The position numbers and the translations under genes are program-made. This document shows, in pieces, positions 33,638 through 46,228 of a stretch of 64,000 nucleotides of DNA. The DNA lies in NCBI GenBank assembly GCA_006176705.1, contig QRFJ01000057.1:1579712-1643711 (forward strand), in the 5' to 3' direction. The notes under the pieces are model-generated. The model ran no database searches, was not told the DNA's origin, and worked only from the letters and a program-made list of their open reading frames with translations. The stretch comes from Cocos nucifera. Taxonomy: Eukaryota; Streptophyta; Magnoliopsida; Arecales; Arecaceae. How positions within the stretch are numbered: the first letter of the stretch is position 1; every line of letters starts with the position of its first letter.

Positions 33638-35389
33638 ATGATGGCACCAAAATGCCATCTATTTTTCACCTCCGCCCCTTGACGGATTATGCGGAACTCT
33701 AAGGAGCAGTTGGAGCATACTCCATCTATCTCCACATCGGCTACTCAGGGACCATCGGTATTTACTCCATCATCGGCATCTATTCCACCGACATCTGAGC
33801 CTCCACCATCAGCCACATCTCCGACACATATTCCGACATCGGCATCTGAGTGTATATTTTTATTATATTATTTATTTATTTTTTTATATAGTATTTATAT
33901 ATTTATATATTTATATAATGTATTTTCATTGTAGGTACATCATTCAGTAGGATATTTTACGGTCCCACATGCATGCCACATGTGTGGAATCGCTAGCATC
34001 AGGTGATGGTGCAATATGATGTAGAGGGAAGGCCAGTAGAGGAGACCACGTGGAAGATGCATTCATTTTTCAGAGTGCTTGTGAGACAGTCTGACATCAT
34101 TTCGGTATTGCCCATAAATTGGCGATTGATGAATGCTGATGTCAGGGACTGGGTGTGGAAGGAGATATGGATAAGTGTATCTTAATTATATATGCATTTG
34201 ATATATTTATATTTTATTTGATTAGAATAATTTAGTAACTGACTTTTGATAATTTTGTGTAGATGAAGTACGACTTCTCAGATCACGAGAAGGCTCGAGA
34301 TGCTCGACTGAAGAAGATTGGAGAGTTGTATCGGGGCTACAAGATTAAGCTCCACAGAGAATGGCTCAAGCACCGACGAGACACTCTAGAGGAGCTTGTT
34401 CCTTGGATACAAGACCTCCCTCGAGTCAGTGGGAGGGGATGGTTAGACATTGGAGGAGCTAAAAGTTCGAGGTAAAATTTTTAACTATTAAATTTTTTAA
34501 TATACTTAAAATTATATTTAAATATTTTCAAATATTTATTATTTATTTGAATATTTATTAGACTATCTTCCATCAGAATCGAAAGAATCAAATAGCTCAG
34601 GAGTACATGCACACTCTAGGCCGTGAGTCTATGGCTAATCATATGCATAGAGAGGTAATGAATTCTGAATCTTGCCAAATTAATTAAATTAATATTTTTT
34701 TTACGTTTCTAATAAATTGATCCATTATTATAGCTGATGAGTGGTGGAGTGATGTTCAGCCGTAGCGAGATCTTTCAATCCAGCCATACGGACAAGAAGG
34801 GTAGGCCGATGAGTGCCCCGATCGAAAGAATTTTTATAAATAATAAATATATTAGTATATATTATCAGTATTATAGCATTTTTTATAAAATTTTATTTAA
34901 ATTTATAATTACAGGAGCAGTTAGATGCGCTCGCGAGCGAGAATTCGGATACCTCTGACCTCCATGACCATCTATCTCAGGTCTTGGGGTCTGAGCACTT
35001 TGGGAGGATCCGATGCAGGCCCGGACATACGTCGATGAGCTATTGATCTGAGGCGAGTGTCTCTTCACATGCTTCCGGTATCGTCGATCGAGAGCAGCTT
35101 GAGGAGGTGTTGGTGCAAGCAGCTCATGGCGTAGGCAAATCAGGCTATGGCGCGGGCTACTCATGCTGAGGAGCGTACATCTCATCTGGAGGGTATCTTG
35201 AGCGCCATGGTGACGAGGCTCAGCATGCATTTTAGAGCAAACTTTGCGGACCTTGGGGATATGTTGGTCGACGTTCTAGCTCCAGCCCCTCCAACTCCAG
35301 TTCCTCCAGCTCCAACTCCAGCTTCAGCTCCTCCAGCTCGTACTCCATCTCCCGATGACGATGACAATGTAGATTTAGGAGACTTCTAA
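33638..35389 (+). pseudogene. TNP1/Ptta-like transposase gene of outer CACTA (decayed)
   Basis: This has the same gene structure as 26028-27740. The approximate exons are 33635-33855, 33936-34180, 34263-34470, 34562-34655, 34735-34840 and 34916-35389. The third encodes RDARLKKIGELYRGYKIKLH then EWLKHRRDTLEELVPWIQD, typical of Transposase_24. The fifth has FSRSEIFQSSHTDKKGRPMS. The last ends in a Pro/Ala-rich stretch and DDDDNVDLGDF. An early TGA follows LFFTSAP in exon 1 and a frameshift follows WIQDLPRVS, so it is a pseudogene. Confidence 0.82.
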
Positions 35390-35564
35390 TGTATTTTTTT
35401 AAAAAAATATTATAATAAATTTTATTCGATAATAAAATTTGAGCATTTCAAAAATATTCTTATATTTATAATATTTTCTTATATTTTTTGTTGTGTTATA
35501 TATCTCTGTATTTATTAGGTAAAATATATAAAAAATTTTAAATTTTAAATTTTTTTTATTATTC

Positions 35565-35790
35565 AAAAGTTATAGCAGCGATTGAAAAATTACTGCCGTA
35601 GGCGTGCCAAGCGAGACAGGAAGTTATGTGCCACTGCTGCCAGTAGTTATAGAACCGCTATCATAGGCTGTGTATGGCAACAGTTCGTATAATTGCTGTA
35701 ATAACTACTGCCATAGACTTACGACGATGGTCGCAGTGGCAGCGGTTAGCTAACCGTTGCCATAAGCTATGGCAGCGATTGCAAACCGCT
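35565..35790. repeat. Outer CACTA right subterminal array
   Basis: Units such as CTATGGCAGCGATTG and AACCGTTGCCATAAG alternate up to the right terminal repeat at 35815. Confidence 0.85.
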
Positions 35791-35865
35791 GTCGTAGTCT
35801 TGTTCTATAATAGTGTATGATACAGATTATGTATCTGATGTCTATTTGCTTATATTTTTATCCAT

Positions 35866-35869
<4 letters not shown>

Positions 35870-35903
<34 letters not shown>
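35870..35903. repeat. (TA)n microsatellite
   Basis: A pure TA run of about 30 bp lies just right of the CACTA element. Confidence 0.9.
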
Positions 35904-35905
<2 letters not shown>

Positions 35906-36004
35906 ACGGTGGTGGTTATTCCCGGTGATGTATGTAGCTATGGGGATTCTGGTTCTTTTTATATATTAATCTAGCAGGTGTCCCTTTCTACCAAATAAAA
36001 TAAA

Positions 36005-36481
36005 ATAATATATATAGAGAGAGAAATAGATTGGGCTTCGTTTGACCGAATCTCAGTCCATATCCGATTGGATCTCCAATCATTCGATCAGCACACATTT
36101 TCGAAAATAGGTGTTTGAAAAGGCGTGTCTTCATGACTGAAAAAAATAGGCGTGTGCCTACGCCAGAAAAAAAAATAAGCCTACAGGCCTGTTGGAAAAA
36201 AAAAAATTTATGAAAAAAACATGAAATAAAAATTAAAAAAAGGCGTCAAATAAGCGCCTTTCCCTTTTTTCAGGCGTAGGCATTTTTTTTTACAAGTTTT
36301 TTTTCAATAGGCCTGTAGGCCTTTTTTTTTCTAATTTTTTTTTAGGTGCATGCATGCGCATGTCTTTTTTCAGTAGGCACGTCTTTTTAGATGTCTATTT
36401 TCAAAAATACACGCTGATCGAATGGTCGGGATCCAATCGAATATGGACTAGAATTCGGTCGAGCAGAGCTCAGTCTATGTT

Positions 36482-36512
<31 letters not shown>

Positions 36513-36526
36513 ATATATATATATAT
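36005..36526. mobile_element. Foldback/MITE-like inverted-repeat element 1
   Basis: Arms of ~220 bp face each other. The left arm has CAGTCCATATCCGATTGGAT, CATTCGATCAGC and AAAAGGCGTG; the right arm has the complements ATCCAATCGAATATGGACT, GCTGATCGAATG and CACGTCTTTTT. Repeated GGCGTG and TAGGCCTGTAGGC words lie toward the centre. Outer edges merge into (TA)n/(GA)n simple repeats, so the exact ends and target duplication are unclear. There is no coding potential. Confidence 0.75.
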
Positions 36527-36542
36527 GAGTCACTAGAATATA

Positions 36543-36889
36543 TTCGATCGAATTTAGACTCAAATTCGGTCAGATCAAAATTCTATAATGGAGGTTCTAT
36601 ATTAATGATCCAAGCAATTGGATGTGATTTATGACATCAAAACTACTTATATATAAAAAATCATATGATTTGAAAATCCTTAGCCTATGCATCAAATGAT
36701 CCAAAAATACATCTAATTCAATTTTATTTAAACTGTCCAATTTTTGGCTAGGGATCTTCAAATCATATGATTTTTGATGTGCAAGTAGTTTTAAGGTAGT
36801 TGATCACATCCAACGACTTAGATCATTAATGTAGAACTATCATTATAGAATTTTTGATCTAATTGAATCTGAATTTAAATCCAATCAAA
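36543..36889. mobile_element. Foldback/MITE-like inverted-repeat element 2
   Basis: A second unrelated inverted repeat lies right beside the first. Left arm words such as TTCTATAATGGAGGTTCTA and AATCATATGATTTGAA recur as complements in the right arm (TAGAACTATCATTATAGAA and TTCAAATCATATGATT). Arms are about 140-150 bp and the spacer is short. It is non-coding. Confidence 0.75.
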
Positions 36890-39373
36890 CACACAATAAA
36901 AACCACTACCTTCAAAGCGTCCGATACAGTCGGTGGACAGGTTCCCATCCCACATGACTCCATTCCATCATCATCATTTTTTAAGGACTGAAATGCACAA
37001 GCGACCTTGTCTCTTCTCTAATCCTGAACGGTTCAGGTGTTCTCAGTCCGGAGACTTCACGGCAAAGATGATATACGAGTAGACAATGCGGAGGCCCACC
37101 GGAGACAGACGAAGACCGAGGAAGCATCCTGACAAGCAGGTCAACATCTTCATGGACCTAATGAGATAATTGATTGAGGGAATGTGGCTGCATGGAGTGA
37201 AATTAGGAAAATACCTATTATGGCCTTCGCAGATCATCGTGTCATTTTGTGCATGGCAGGTCCAGGCCATGCCATGCATGGTAGGTTCTCGTCTTCTAGT
37301 TTGCTTTCTTGCACTCTCCTTGCATTGCGATGGGAACCTTCAAAGGGCTGAAGATGGGCAATATCATGCGTCCTTCTGATTTCTTCTCTATGATAAAGTC
37401 CAAGTTTTTTAGGACCGGGACCGATCAGTCCTGGAGAAGACACAACGTTCTCGTACAAAGTCACAGACCCTTTCTGAAATAAGTCACAAAAAAAGGGGCA
37501 CCATAACAAACATATTGGATTCATCAGCTTCCATTGTAACTGAGTTATTTGGACTGGGTTTGGATTGAAATTATGGATCAAATATGGATTACAAAGTGGC
37601 CCGAATTTAACCTGAAATAGCACCATGCATTTTTCACAATCCTCCTCGGCTGTGCATGTTGTATCTGGTACGAGATATTGGTTTCTTTTGGAACCTGCTG
37701 GGTTTCTTGAAATCAATTGATCATCTCAAAAAAGGTCTTGCCTGCTTTGAAACCATCTTATGCACCAATCTTTTACAGATTCCAAAATTAAATTAAATCA
37801 TAATTGTTCTTTGGTAGGCAATCACAACCTGTTGAGACTCCCATTGCTCTTAGTGTCAGCCTAATAGGAGGGCATGAGCTTTTTGTGATGCCACTGACAA
37901 AAATGATTCTCAAATCTTCACAAACTTGGTGCAGGCTCAGATTAGCATTTTGAAGACCCACTCAACCATTAAGCCCACTGGTTTACTTGAATGATGAACA
38001 GAACTGCCCACAATCAGAGATTTTCAATCAGTGGATACAAAAACTTACATCTTGTCATCAGCTGGATCTTGTGGACTCTGGAAGTTACCCTGAAGTTGTA
38101 ATCCCTGCGTAGCTTGTCTTGAACAGGAAATCCAAATTGGGCAAATACCTAGCACGCTAAATCTAATCTCCAAGCTAATTCCAGTAAGCAACTGATTTTG
38201 CCAGCACCAAATCTTGGATGATACCCGAGTCACTGGTTTTAACCTAAGGTATTTCTTATAGTAAATGAACAAAGAACAATATTAAGTTTGAGCTCCTGCA
38301 CTGTTGAATCAGCCAAAAATGGTTGGCATGCGTGCAGGTCTTGCATTTTACAGAAAGATGTTGTGGTATAAATACTTAAGCAATGTTTTAATAAAAAACA
38401 ATTAAGGTGAGGGAAAATAAAGAAAAATGACAGGTAAAAAGTCTAGTGACAAGTTTGGAAGAAAGAAGAAAAATTATGTCACCAGCTGCCTTTATAGTAA
38501 GCGCATCAGAGGAATTTTAGAAGCAATGGCCAACCAAATTGTAAGATAAAACCAACTATGATAGTTTATAGGGCTCGTGCATTGTTTGCTAGATATGCCT
38601 GAAAGAGAAACCAAAGAAAGGGTAGGAAAAGCTGACTAAAGTTTGCAACGTATCAGCCCTTCCAGCGTATTTGGCTTCAGCAAGGCAGTGGCAAAAACCA
38701 TGTCAAGTCCCACGCTAGGTAGGGATGGTTATAGCACCTAGCAACTAAGGTTGGAAAGAACTTGATAGAATCATGTGTTTCTTAATCTACAGTCATCTGT
38801 TGTAGTTAATTGTTCAAAGCATCTTCCACTTTATGATCTTCATGGAAAACACTGAGAAAATTGCATAAAATATTAATGTTTCAAAAAATACATCTGACAT
38901 AAAGCAACCCATGAAGTAACACATATATGCACATAGGAGTGTCGCTTGATTAGATGTAACTAAAAACAACAGAAAGTGCTCTTCGAGCTGATACATAGAA
39001 CAATGCTTAGAGCAAAACATGAGCACACAAGGGTAATGCTCGACTATTTAAAGATCAAGTCTGAATTCATTTAAAACAGAAATCTCTGCTAAGAACAATA
39101 TTTTGATTATGGAAGTATGATTACAAATCAAAATGAATAATTATATCAGAGTAGTCATGTGCGTACTGCTAATGGGGGTGTAACAAATCATTGATTTATA
39201 AAGAACAATCGTTGGCTTCATTCATTATTAGTTGCTTAAAATAATTATCCCATCTAAATACAAAATAATGATTATTTAAATGAATACACTTGACTGAGAA
39301 TTGAAAAATTGTCAGCCGTGCAAGTCTTCAGTACAATAAGTTGAAAAAATGGTTGAATTTACATAACTTGATA
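36890..39373. other. Intergenic region, 3' side of the BASS gene
   Basis: No gene, repeat family or RNA is recognised. Several short open frames overlap on both strands without domain or splice support. The part nearest 39373 should include the 3' untranslated region of the transporter gene. Confidence 0.5.
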
Positions 39374-42300
39374 CTAATCACTCTTAGTATCAGATGGATC
39401 AAGATACCTCCATATAAAAGCCAAAGTGCTACCCATGATATTCATAAGCACAGCTGACAATGCGGGCAGTAAGGTGACGAGTGGGGACGAAAAGTGCGCA
39501 GTCGCTAAAACAACACCCAAGGAAGAGTTCTGCATGCCAACCTGTGTTCCAACATGAAAAGCTTTCAGCATCCTTATAGTCACTAATCCATCATGTTAAT
39601 GCATCTTTGCATGAATTAAAATACAGTTGTAATAATTCTTAACAATACCGTTACATGTTCAGACACACACACACATATTAAGGAGCAGAGGATATAATGT
39701 GACAGGAAGTTGTTGACATAAAGATTAAAATGGTATTGACTTTTCATAAAGGTCTTTCAGGTTGAATCAGTGAATGCTTCTTCGGTCTGCATCATAAGGC
39801 AACAACATCTATACATGTTTTATGTAACGAAATACTACTGCAGAAGGACGGAAATCAATTAGCACACCTAAGTACATATGCTAACAGCTCTCACTACATT
39901 GAATTACTATGATACACAATCAAATAGCAATACCTCAATTGAAACTGCTCGACGCTGCCTTTCTCTGAAACCACAAATGGCTGCAGACAGGTATCTGTAC
40001 GTGAAGCATCCTTAGTATAAGTAAAAGAGATACCGGTGTTCTAACAAAATGGTTATTAAAACTCTTCGAGGTTTGTACTGAAAGAAAACATCTTTGTAAG
40101 TTCTAAATAACGGTTCTTTGAGGAGAAATTTTTGCCAGCTAATACTGTATAAACATAACATCCTTTACCATAGATTTATGTATGAATTGGAAATTCAAAA
40201 CAGCTAGCCAAGGACAATCCATACCCCACGAAAAAGCCTGCAAAATGCAATAACAGAACTGACAGTACTGCAACCCCGACATGTCCAGAAAGTATGCCCT
40301 GGATCCCACAATTTGATGCATTGATGATTGATGATTTTAGATGCACAACATTTTCTGAGAATACACTGCGATTTTGAAAAAAATCATGTGTAGATTAAAG
40401 AGAAGCAAAATTAGTAAACATAAGAATGAATATTTGCTCAAACCAGACCTGCTTGCAAGAAGTGAAGAAGCTAACACAGCAAGAAGAGGAGCAAAGGGCG
40501 TAATAACTTTTGTGATGGCAGGAAATTTGCTTTGCATGCAAGAACCCAACAAAATTGGAGCAACAACCACCTATAACCAATCGATTTTAAGTTAGACAGG
40601 ACAAGGTGAAAATCATAAGAATAGATAGCTTTTTACCTGCAAAGTACTGATAGAAAGTTTCACGGCATCCACAGGGACATAGGTTCCAGCCAGAATTTTG
40701 GTCAAGAGAGGAGTGAGAAGCACTGCAGCTAGAGTGGTGCACACAGTCATCACAATGGATAATGGAACGTCTCCTTGGGCGATTAATGTCACCTGTGACA
40801 CTACTCCAAAGAAATAGATAAATAATTTGAAAAATCTTACAAAGTATTGTCACTGTAAGCAGGTGGTGCAGCATGCTCCTTAAAATTAAAAATCCCTAAT
40901 GTATATGTATGCAAGACATTAGTTTCAAATTGCTTTGATGTAGCAATATGTGGTGTTAAGCCTCAGAGGTTTTAGGAGGGCTAGGTTGCAAGTAATGCCA
41001 ACATTGAAATGCATTGCCTCAGTGATGATTAAGAAGACTGGAAGATTACAGCATTCAAGTTTATTAGGGTAGATAACAGTACAAAAGAAAGGAAAATAAG
41101 TTAGTTGTCAGCATTTTCTCCATTGCTTCTCACCAGTTCCTTTCCTTTTGGAGCTCTTATCCACTGAACACCATGCTAAATCTAGTAGTCCAAATAAGTG
41201 CCAAAAAATCCAAAATTGTTCTTCTCTACCACTGAACTTTTAAGGAAACATGGTGATGGGAAAGTTTTGAATAAAAAAGTGCTCAAAGAAATTGCAGAGA
41301 TTTTAGGAATCCTCATTCACCATCTTTCATATCTTGCATCTTCCATCTGGAGAAGTATACTTTATCTAACCAATAAACACTACTTCATCTATTTGGATAA
41401 GCAAAAACAGTACTATTTTACTCTATGTTTTATCAAGGAGATTATCTTAAAGGCCCAACTTATGGACTCGACAATCCAAGAAACCATAAAGACATTTAAT
41501 CATTCAACAAATTTTAAAGAAATTTGATTGTAGGGGAAGTTATTAATGATTATGTAAAATCCTAGTTCTTCGATAGATTCATTTCACTAATCATTACCAG
41601 TTGCATTCGTCATTGTCCATTTGGAAAGCAAAGATAAATGATTTTAGCCAACTAAGCATATTCAATCAATCTGTTACCAGCCTCATGAATTCCTATTCAA
41701 CATTATGACATATCAACTGCTAAACCAAAAGCCAAAGCAATGTTGACTAGATCAAACAAACAACTATATACAGGTATAACCCCCTTTTTCTTTCCCAGTC
41801 TTCCACTGAACTCTGAACAATTATCCGAAAAAAATCTCCTTCAGCCGATGTTGTACATCAAGATAACAATTCAAACTAGCTCTCACTAGATTTGTCATTG
41901 GTGCAACTTGTTAGCTTACAGTCTTATCCTTCTTTTTTTTTTTTTTCGGGAACCTCACCATGCATCCTCCCCCCAATTCTCAAACCTCTAGGAAACCCAT
42001 CTCATGTGCCCAAATCATCTCCACTGGACAACATGCCAATCTGTACAACACTAAGTTCTTTATTATCTTCCAATCCTCACAGGGAAAAACTTTACTGATT
42101 AAGAAGCTGCAGTAACATGGTGGCAGAACCACAAGCTCATTTTATTGTAGGAATGAAATGGGTAATCAAAGGCAAGATGAAGTAAGCGCAGATGACTAAT
42201 TGATTAAGAAGCTAAATGGAAGTTGGCAACACATGCAAACAGCAAAATCATTAACCTATTATATAAAGACAGTGAATGGTTAGATCCACTCTTAACATCT

Positions 42301-45137
42301 ATTCATACCTTAAATCTTTCAAGGTCACAAATACAACACCCGGTGGTAGAGCGATTCATCAAACAAAAATGGATTGTTTAGAAAACCAGCAGATAAGCCC
42401 CCGTTGGATGATTTAAGATTGGTTTGAACGAAACTTCCTTGAGAAAATCCTGCAACCATGTATTTGGAGGAAATATTTTTCCCATTTTTTTGTTAACAAT
42501 CATTTGAAGTTGAGCAACAACTGTCAATTTATAGCCAAAAACTGCATGTGTTATTACATACAGGATTTCAGAGGTTCAACGATAAAGGAAGGAGTTTTGG
42601 AGGTCTTTTGCAGCTTCTTTTTATGTAGTTGATGTCCTTAAAAGATTCTTCAGTTCAGAAGAATGTAGTCTTCTAAGGAATGCTGAAATAGTTGTGTTTT
42701 AGTATAATGTTACAAATGATACATAAATAATAGAAAGACTGGCTACATAATAATCAGTTTATATTTATCTGCAATAGTATTTTGAATCTAGGTAAATCCT
42801 ACTATCTTCTTCCTCACTTCACAAGGCAGAACATTTGGCCTGCCCCCAACTGATTCAGATTATAAAACAGAGTTTTGATGCAAAGAAACATGTCAACAGA
42901 CAACTACACAAATATGCATAAGAACTCAATATGTTGCCAGAGAAGCAATCTATATAAATTATGACAAAAAACAGCAGTTATAATCACTCTATCAGCCTCA
43001 TGAAATTGAATAATACATGCACAAATGGATATATAATTTGCTTTTGATTGGACCACGGTGGTGACAACAAAAACTATGTCAAATGTCAATGAAACAAGCA
43101 AAGAATCAGAGTTATTCTATGAAGAAAAGCAAAGGCCAGATGAACAATGAAAATAAAAGTATTACCACATTGGATGCCGTTCCTCCAGGACAACATGATA
43201 GCAGAATGAGACCAACTGAAAAGGATGGTGGAAGTCCAAGTGCTCTGCTAATTATAGCTCCAAAAGCTGGCATTATTGTGTATTGAGCAACACAACCAAA
43301 TAGAATCTGACAATAACACAAAAGGAAAAGTAAAAGAATTGAAGAAAACACATTAGGAGCAATCAGATGTATTGCACACTGACAATATAACAGTCAGAAG
43401 AAGATTTTGATCAAATAGCAGCCATAAGATTATACATCCTTAAACATAATGAAGTTTGTTTCTGCCACATGACCAATCTGACAAATGGTAACACAGTAAG
43501 AAGCATATGATTCTTTAGTGACCTTCCAATAAAAGTTGGCAGCCACTCAGATGTAAAGCTCGACTGGGAATTGGGAATAGTTTCCATTTTGGAAAAAAAA
43601 AACAAAAAAAATTCAAAGAGAAGGGATCCCTTTGTGTCCCAAAAAACAAACAAATTTCACAGCTTATCCCAGTTATATGCAATTTGCTATATAAATACAT
43701 ACTTGCAAATAACATATTGCATGGCTGCTTGCACTGTACAAAAGATCAACATGGGCTAGAAATGCTTCTTCCAGCCTCTCCAATTTTCCCTTTACTTGCA
43801 ACCAAAAACCTAGCATAAAATTGTTTCATCAATTACAAGCTTGCAACCCAAAGAAAATGCCTAGGAAACATAGATACAGCACTTTTCCTTTTTTCCCCAA
43901 GCTAGGTGAAAGTTCTTAAGCTTGAGAGAAACTCTGATACTATCAATCAACCCTTAAGTTTCGCATAAACCAGCAAACATCTGAATTACATTGACACTCA
44001 ACTTACATGTTACATAGAATGTTAATTTGCATTGGTACAGATGAACTCAGCTCCCTTGAATCTTGATGTAAGTTAGAATATATGAATCAACCATAGCCAT
44101 GCATAATTCAATTTCCCTGGATTAACTTCAAGATATTGCACAATTTTCATTAAACACAAATCTTTCTAACATAGGCATACTGCATTGATGCCTATGAGAT
44201 TTTACTTTTCAAGAAAGATCAAGCCTTTCTTAAAGTGAGCATATTGCACCAAAAGCCAGGAAACAAAAATTCCACTAAAGACTTCATCTGTAATTGCAAA
44301 ATAACATCAGATATCTAACACAGATCTGTGCACTCAGAGTTCCTGAATAACTAAAAAATATATTCTACAATGTTCAAGGAAGACCAAATCGTTCTTAAAT
44401 AAGCACAACGGCATTAGAATCCAAATATTCAAAAATTCCAACCTAGACTTCATCTTTAATTGCATAATAATATCAGGAACCTAGCACAGGGCTCACATTC
44501 AATTTTCTAACCATAAGCTTTAAGAAATTCTACAATGTCCAAGAAAGATCAAATCTTTCCGAAATAGGCATCAATTCATGCATGCAAATGTTCACGAAAT
44601 ATCAAATCTTTCCAGAATAGGCATTCCGCATCAAAAGCAAGAATCAGAAACTCCACCCAAGACTTCATTTTTTCAGTTCCAAAATAACATCTTGCGTCAA
44701 AAGTCAAAAAAAGAAAGAAAGAAAAGATAATTCAGAGGCCAAAGTTTCTTATGACTTACAGAGAAAGGCCTTTGGCGGAAGAGGGCAAACAAATCCCTCA
44801 GCTCCAGGGTTAGGCCCATAGCCAGCATTATAAAACCCAGAGAGAAGCTATACGAGGCGGGGCCCCGCTCCACGAACCAGGAGAAAGCCGAAGGCTTTAC
44901 GCAGGCAACGGCGCCTCCGAAGGTCACGTAGAGAGGGTAGAGACTAGCCGCGGTTGATAGCATCTTCTCCCATTGGGGTTTAACCGGAGAAGCCGGGTCC
45001 GGCGTTCTGGCGAGGGATTTGACGGTGAAGAGCTTTGGGGGGCCATAAAAATTAGATCTTGGAGGGCAGAGAGCGAGCAATTTGATTTGGCGTTTATGGT
45101 TGGGAATTAAGAGTTGGATGGGAAGGCGGAGAGACAT
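39374..45137 (-). CDS. BASS-family plastid sodium/metabolite cotransporter, complete, 7 exons
   Basis: This is a bile acid:sodium symporter-type carrier of the plant BASS5/BASS6 group, expected in the plastid envelope. Exons on the minus strand: 45137-44760, 43306-43166, 40792-40637, 40570-40449, 40365-40202, 39980-39934 and 39541-39374. Together they give about 391 residues, normal for the family. All junctions are GT-AG with consistent phases; only the exon 5 donor (AGCT then GTTTTG) is weak, so its exact end is uncertain. The N-terminus (MSLRLPIQLLIPNHKR...) looks like a transit peptide. Family signatures are LGFIMLAMGLTLELRDL, LLSCCPGGTASNV, IVMTVCTTLAAVLLTPLLT and VGMQNSSLGVVLATAHF. I chose ATG 45137; the open frame extends upstream only to a TTG. 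Introns reach about 2.4 kb. The paralogue (5 or 6) and the substrate cannot be assigned from sequence. Confidence 0.92.
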
Positions 45138-46228
45138 CGATAGCAGCAGCAGCCTAAGCAAAACAGAGTGATGATAAGCCGCATGTAGTATCTACTGTTT
45201 TTAGGGAAAGTATTGGCCAGGTTCAGATGTGCTTTGTAAACCGTACAGTAAGAATAAATGCATGTACGGGAGATACGTGCGAACCAAAAGCCCGGCAGGC
45301 AAACACGTGTAAAGAACTATGAGAGAAGAAATTGTGGGTTAGATGGACGATACCGTATAGGGATACTTTGGCACCTAGTAAACCGGTATATAGCGTACCA
45401 TCCAATTATATTAAATTATATAATTATTATATTTTAATAAATTTTTGATATTTATAATTTTATTTTTTATTTAAAATTTTAAATAATAAAATATTTTTTT
45501 ATAAAATTTATAATACGTACATCCTAAAAGTTTATCATATTTTTTTAAAAAATTATAAAAATATATATTTTTTTATTTTTAAAAATTTATAAAATTATTA
45601 AAATATTTTTTAGTAATATTTTATATATAAAAATTATAATTTGATCATAAAATATTATAATACGATCATGAAATGTGATTAATCAGAAGTGAAGAAATAT
45701 TTTTATCATTCAAAATTTTAAATAAAAAAATAAAATTTTAAACTTTAAATATATATTAAAAAAATGATGAATATATGATGCAATCAATTAAAATGATATA
45801 TTTTTTTATATCTAATATAATAAAAAAAAAATTTCATCATATATATTTTTGATCATCCAACATCAGGCCAGCACATTATCTATTAGTAAAAAAATAATAC
45901 TATCATCAAAGTTTGATTGAAAATTTTAAATTAAAAAATTTCTCTATTAATTATGATTGGCCGGCTAACAAGTTTACTGTTTGAAATGGAAAAGATCCAT
46001 TTTCTTGAATGGTACGCTGGCTTGTTTTTGAACGATTCAAGATACACATGATTAATTCATTATAACCAATAATTTCTCTTGTAATAATGGATTCTTACTT
46101 TTGATTGTTATTTCATGTTGATCTCTGAATAATCTACATAATTAAGTTTTTATTCTATATATCTTTGGATTTGTTTAATAGTTCTTATTTTCCTACTACA
46201 CGCAAACAGTTTGCATAACCTTAGGTTT
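45138..46228. other. BASS promoter side and AT-rich spacer
   Basis: 45138-45400 is the presumptive promoter and leader of the BASS gene; no clear TATA box could be chosen. From 45400 the sequence is strongly A/T-rich and low-complexity. Near 46150-46228 a ~70-bp direct-repeat unit begins that continues on the far side of the retrotransposon at 52847. Confidence 0.5.

Larger units (their letters stand above)
20454..35815 (+). mobile_element. CACTA (En/Spm-type) transposon, outer, ~15.4 kb with nested insertion
   Basis: The left end reads CACTATTATAGAAAAGGACT and the right end on the minus strand CACTATTATAGAACAAGACT. 27 of the first 30 bases match. A perfect 3-bp target duplication, TAT, lies at 20451-20453 and 35816-35818. 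CACTA ends with 3-bp duplications and subterminal repeat arrays are the established signature of this superfamily. Without the nested CACTA the element is about 9.5 kb, with TNP2-like and TNP1-like genes in the + direction. Both genes carry stops, so it is not autonomous now. Confidence 0.95.

Noticed and set aside
41198..41527. 109-residue plus-strand frame in BASS intron 2
   Set aside because: It is within an intron on the opposite strand, with no recognisable domain.
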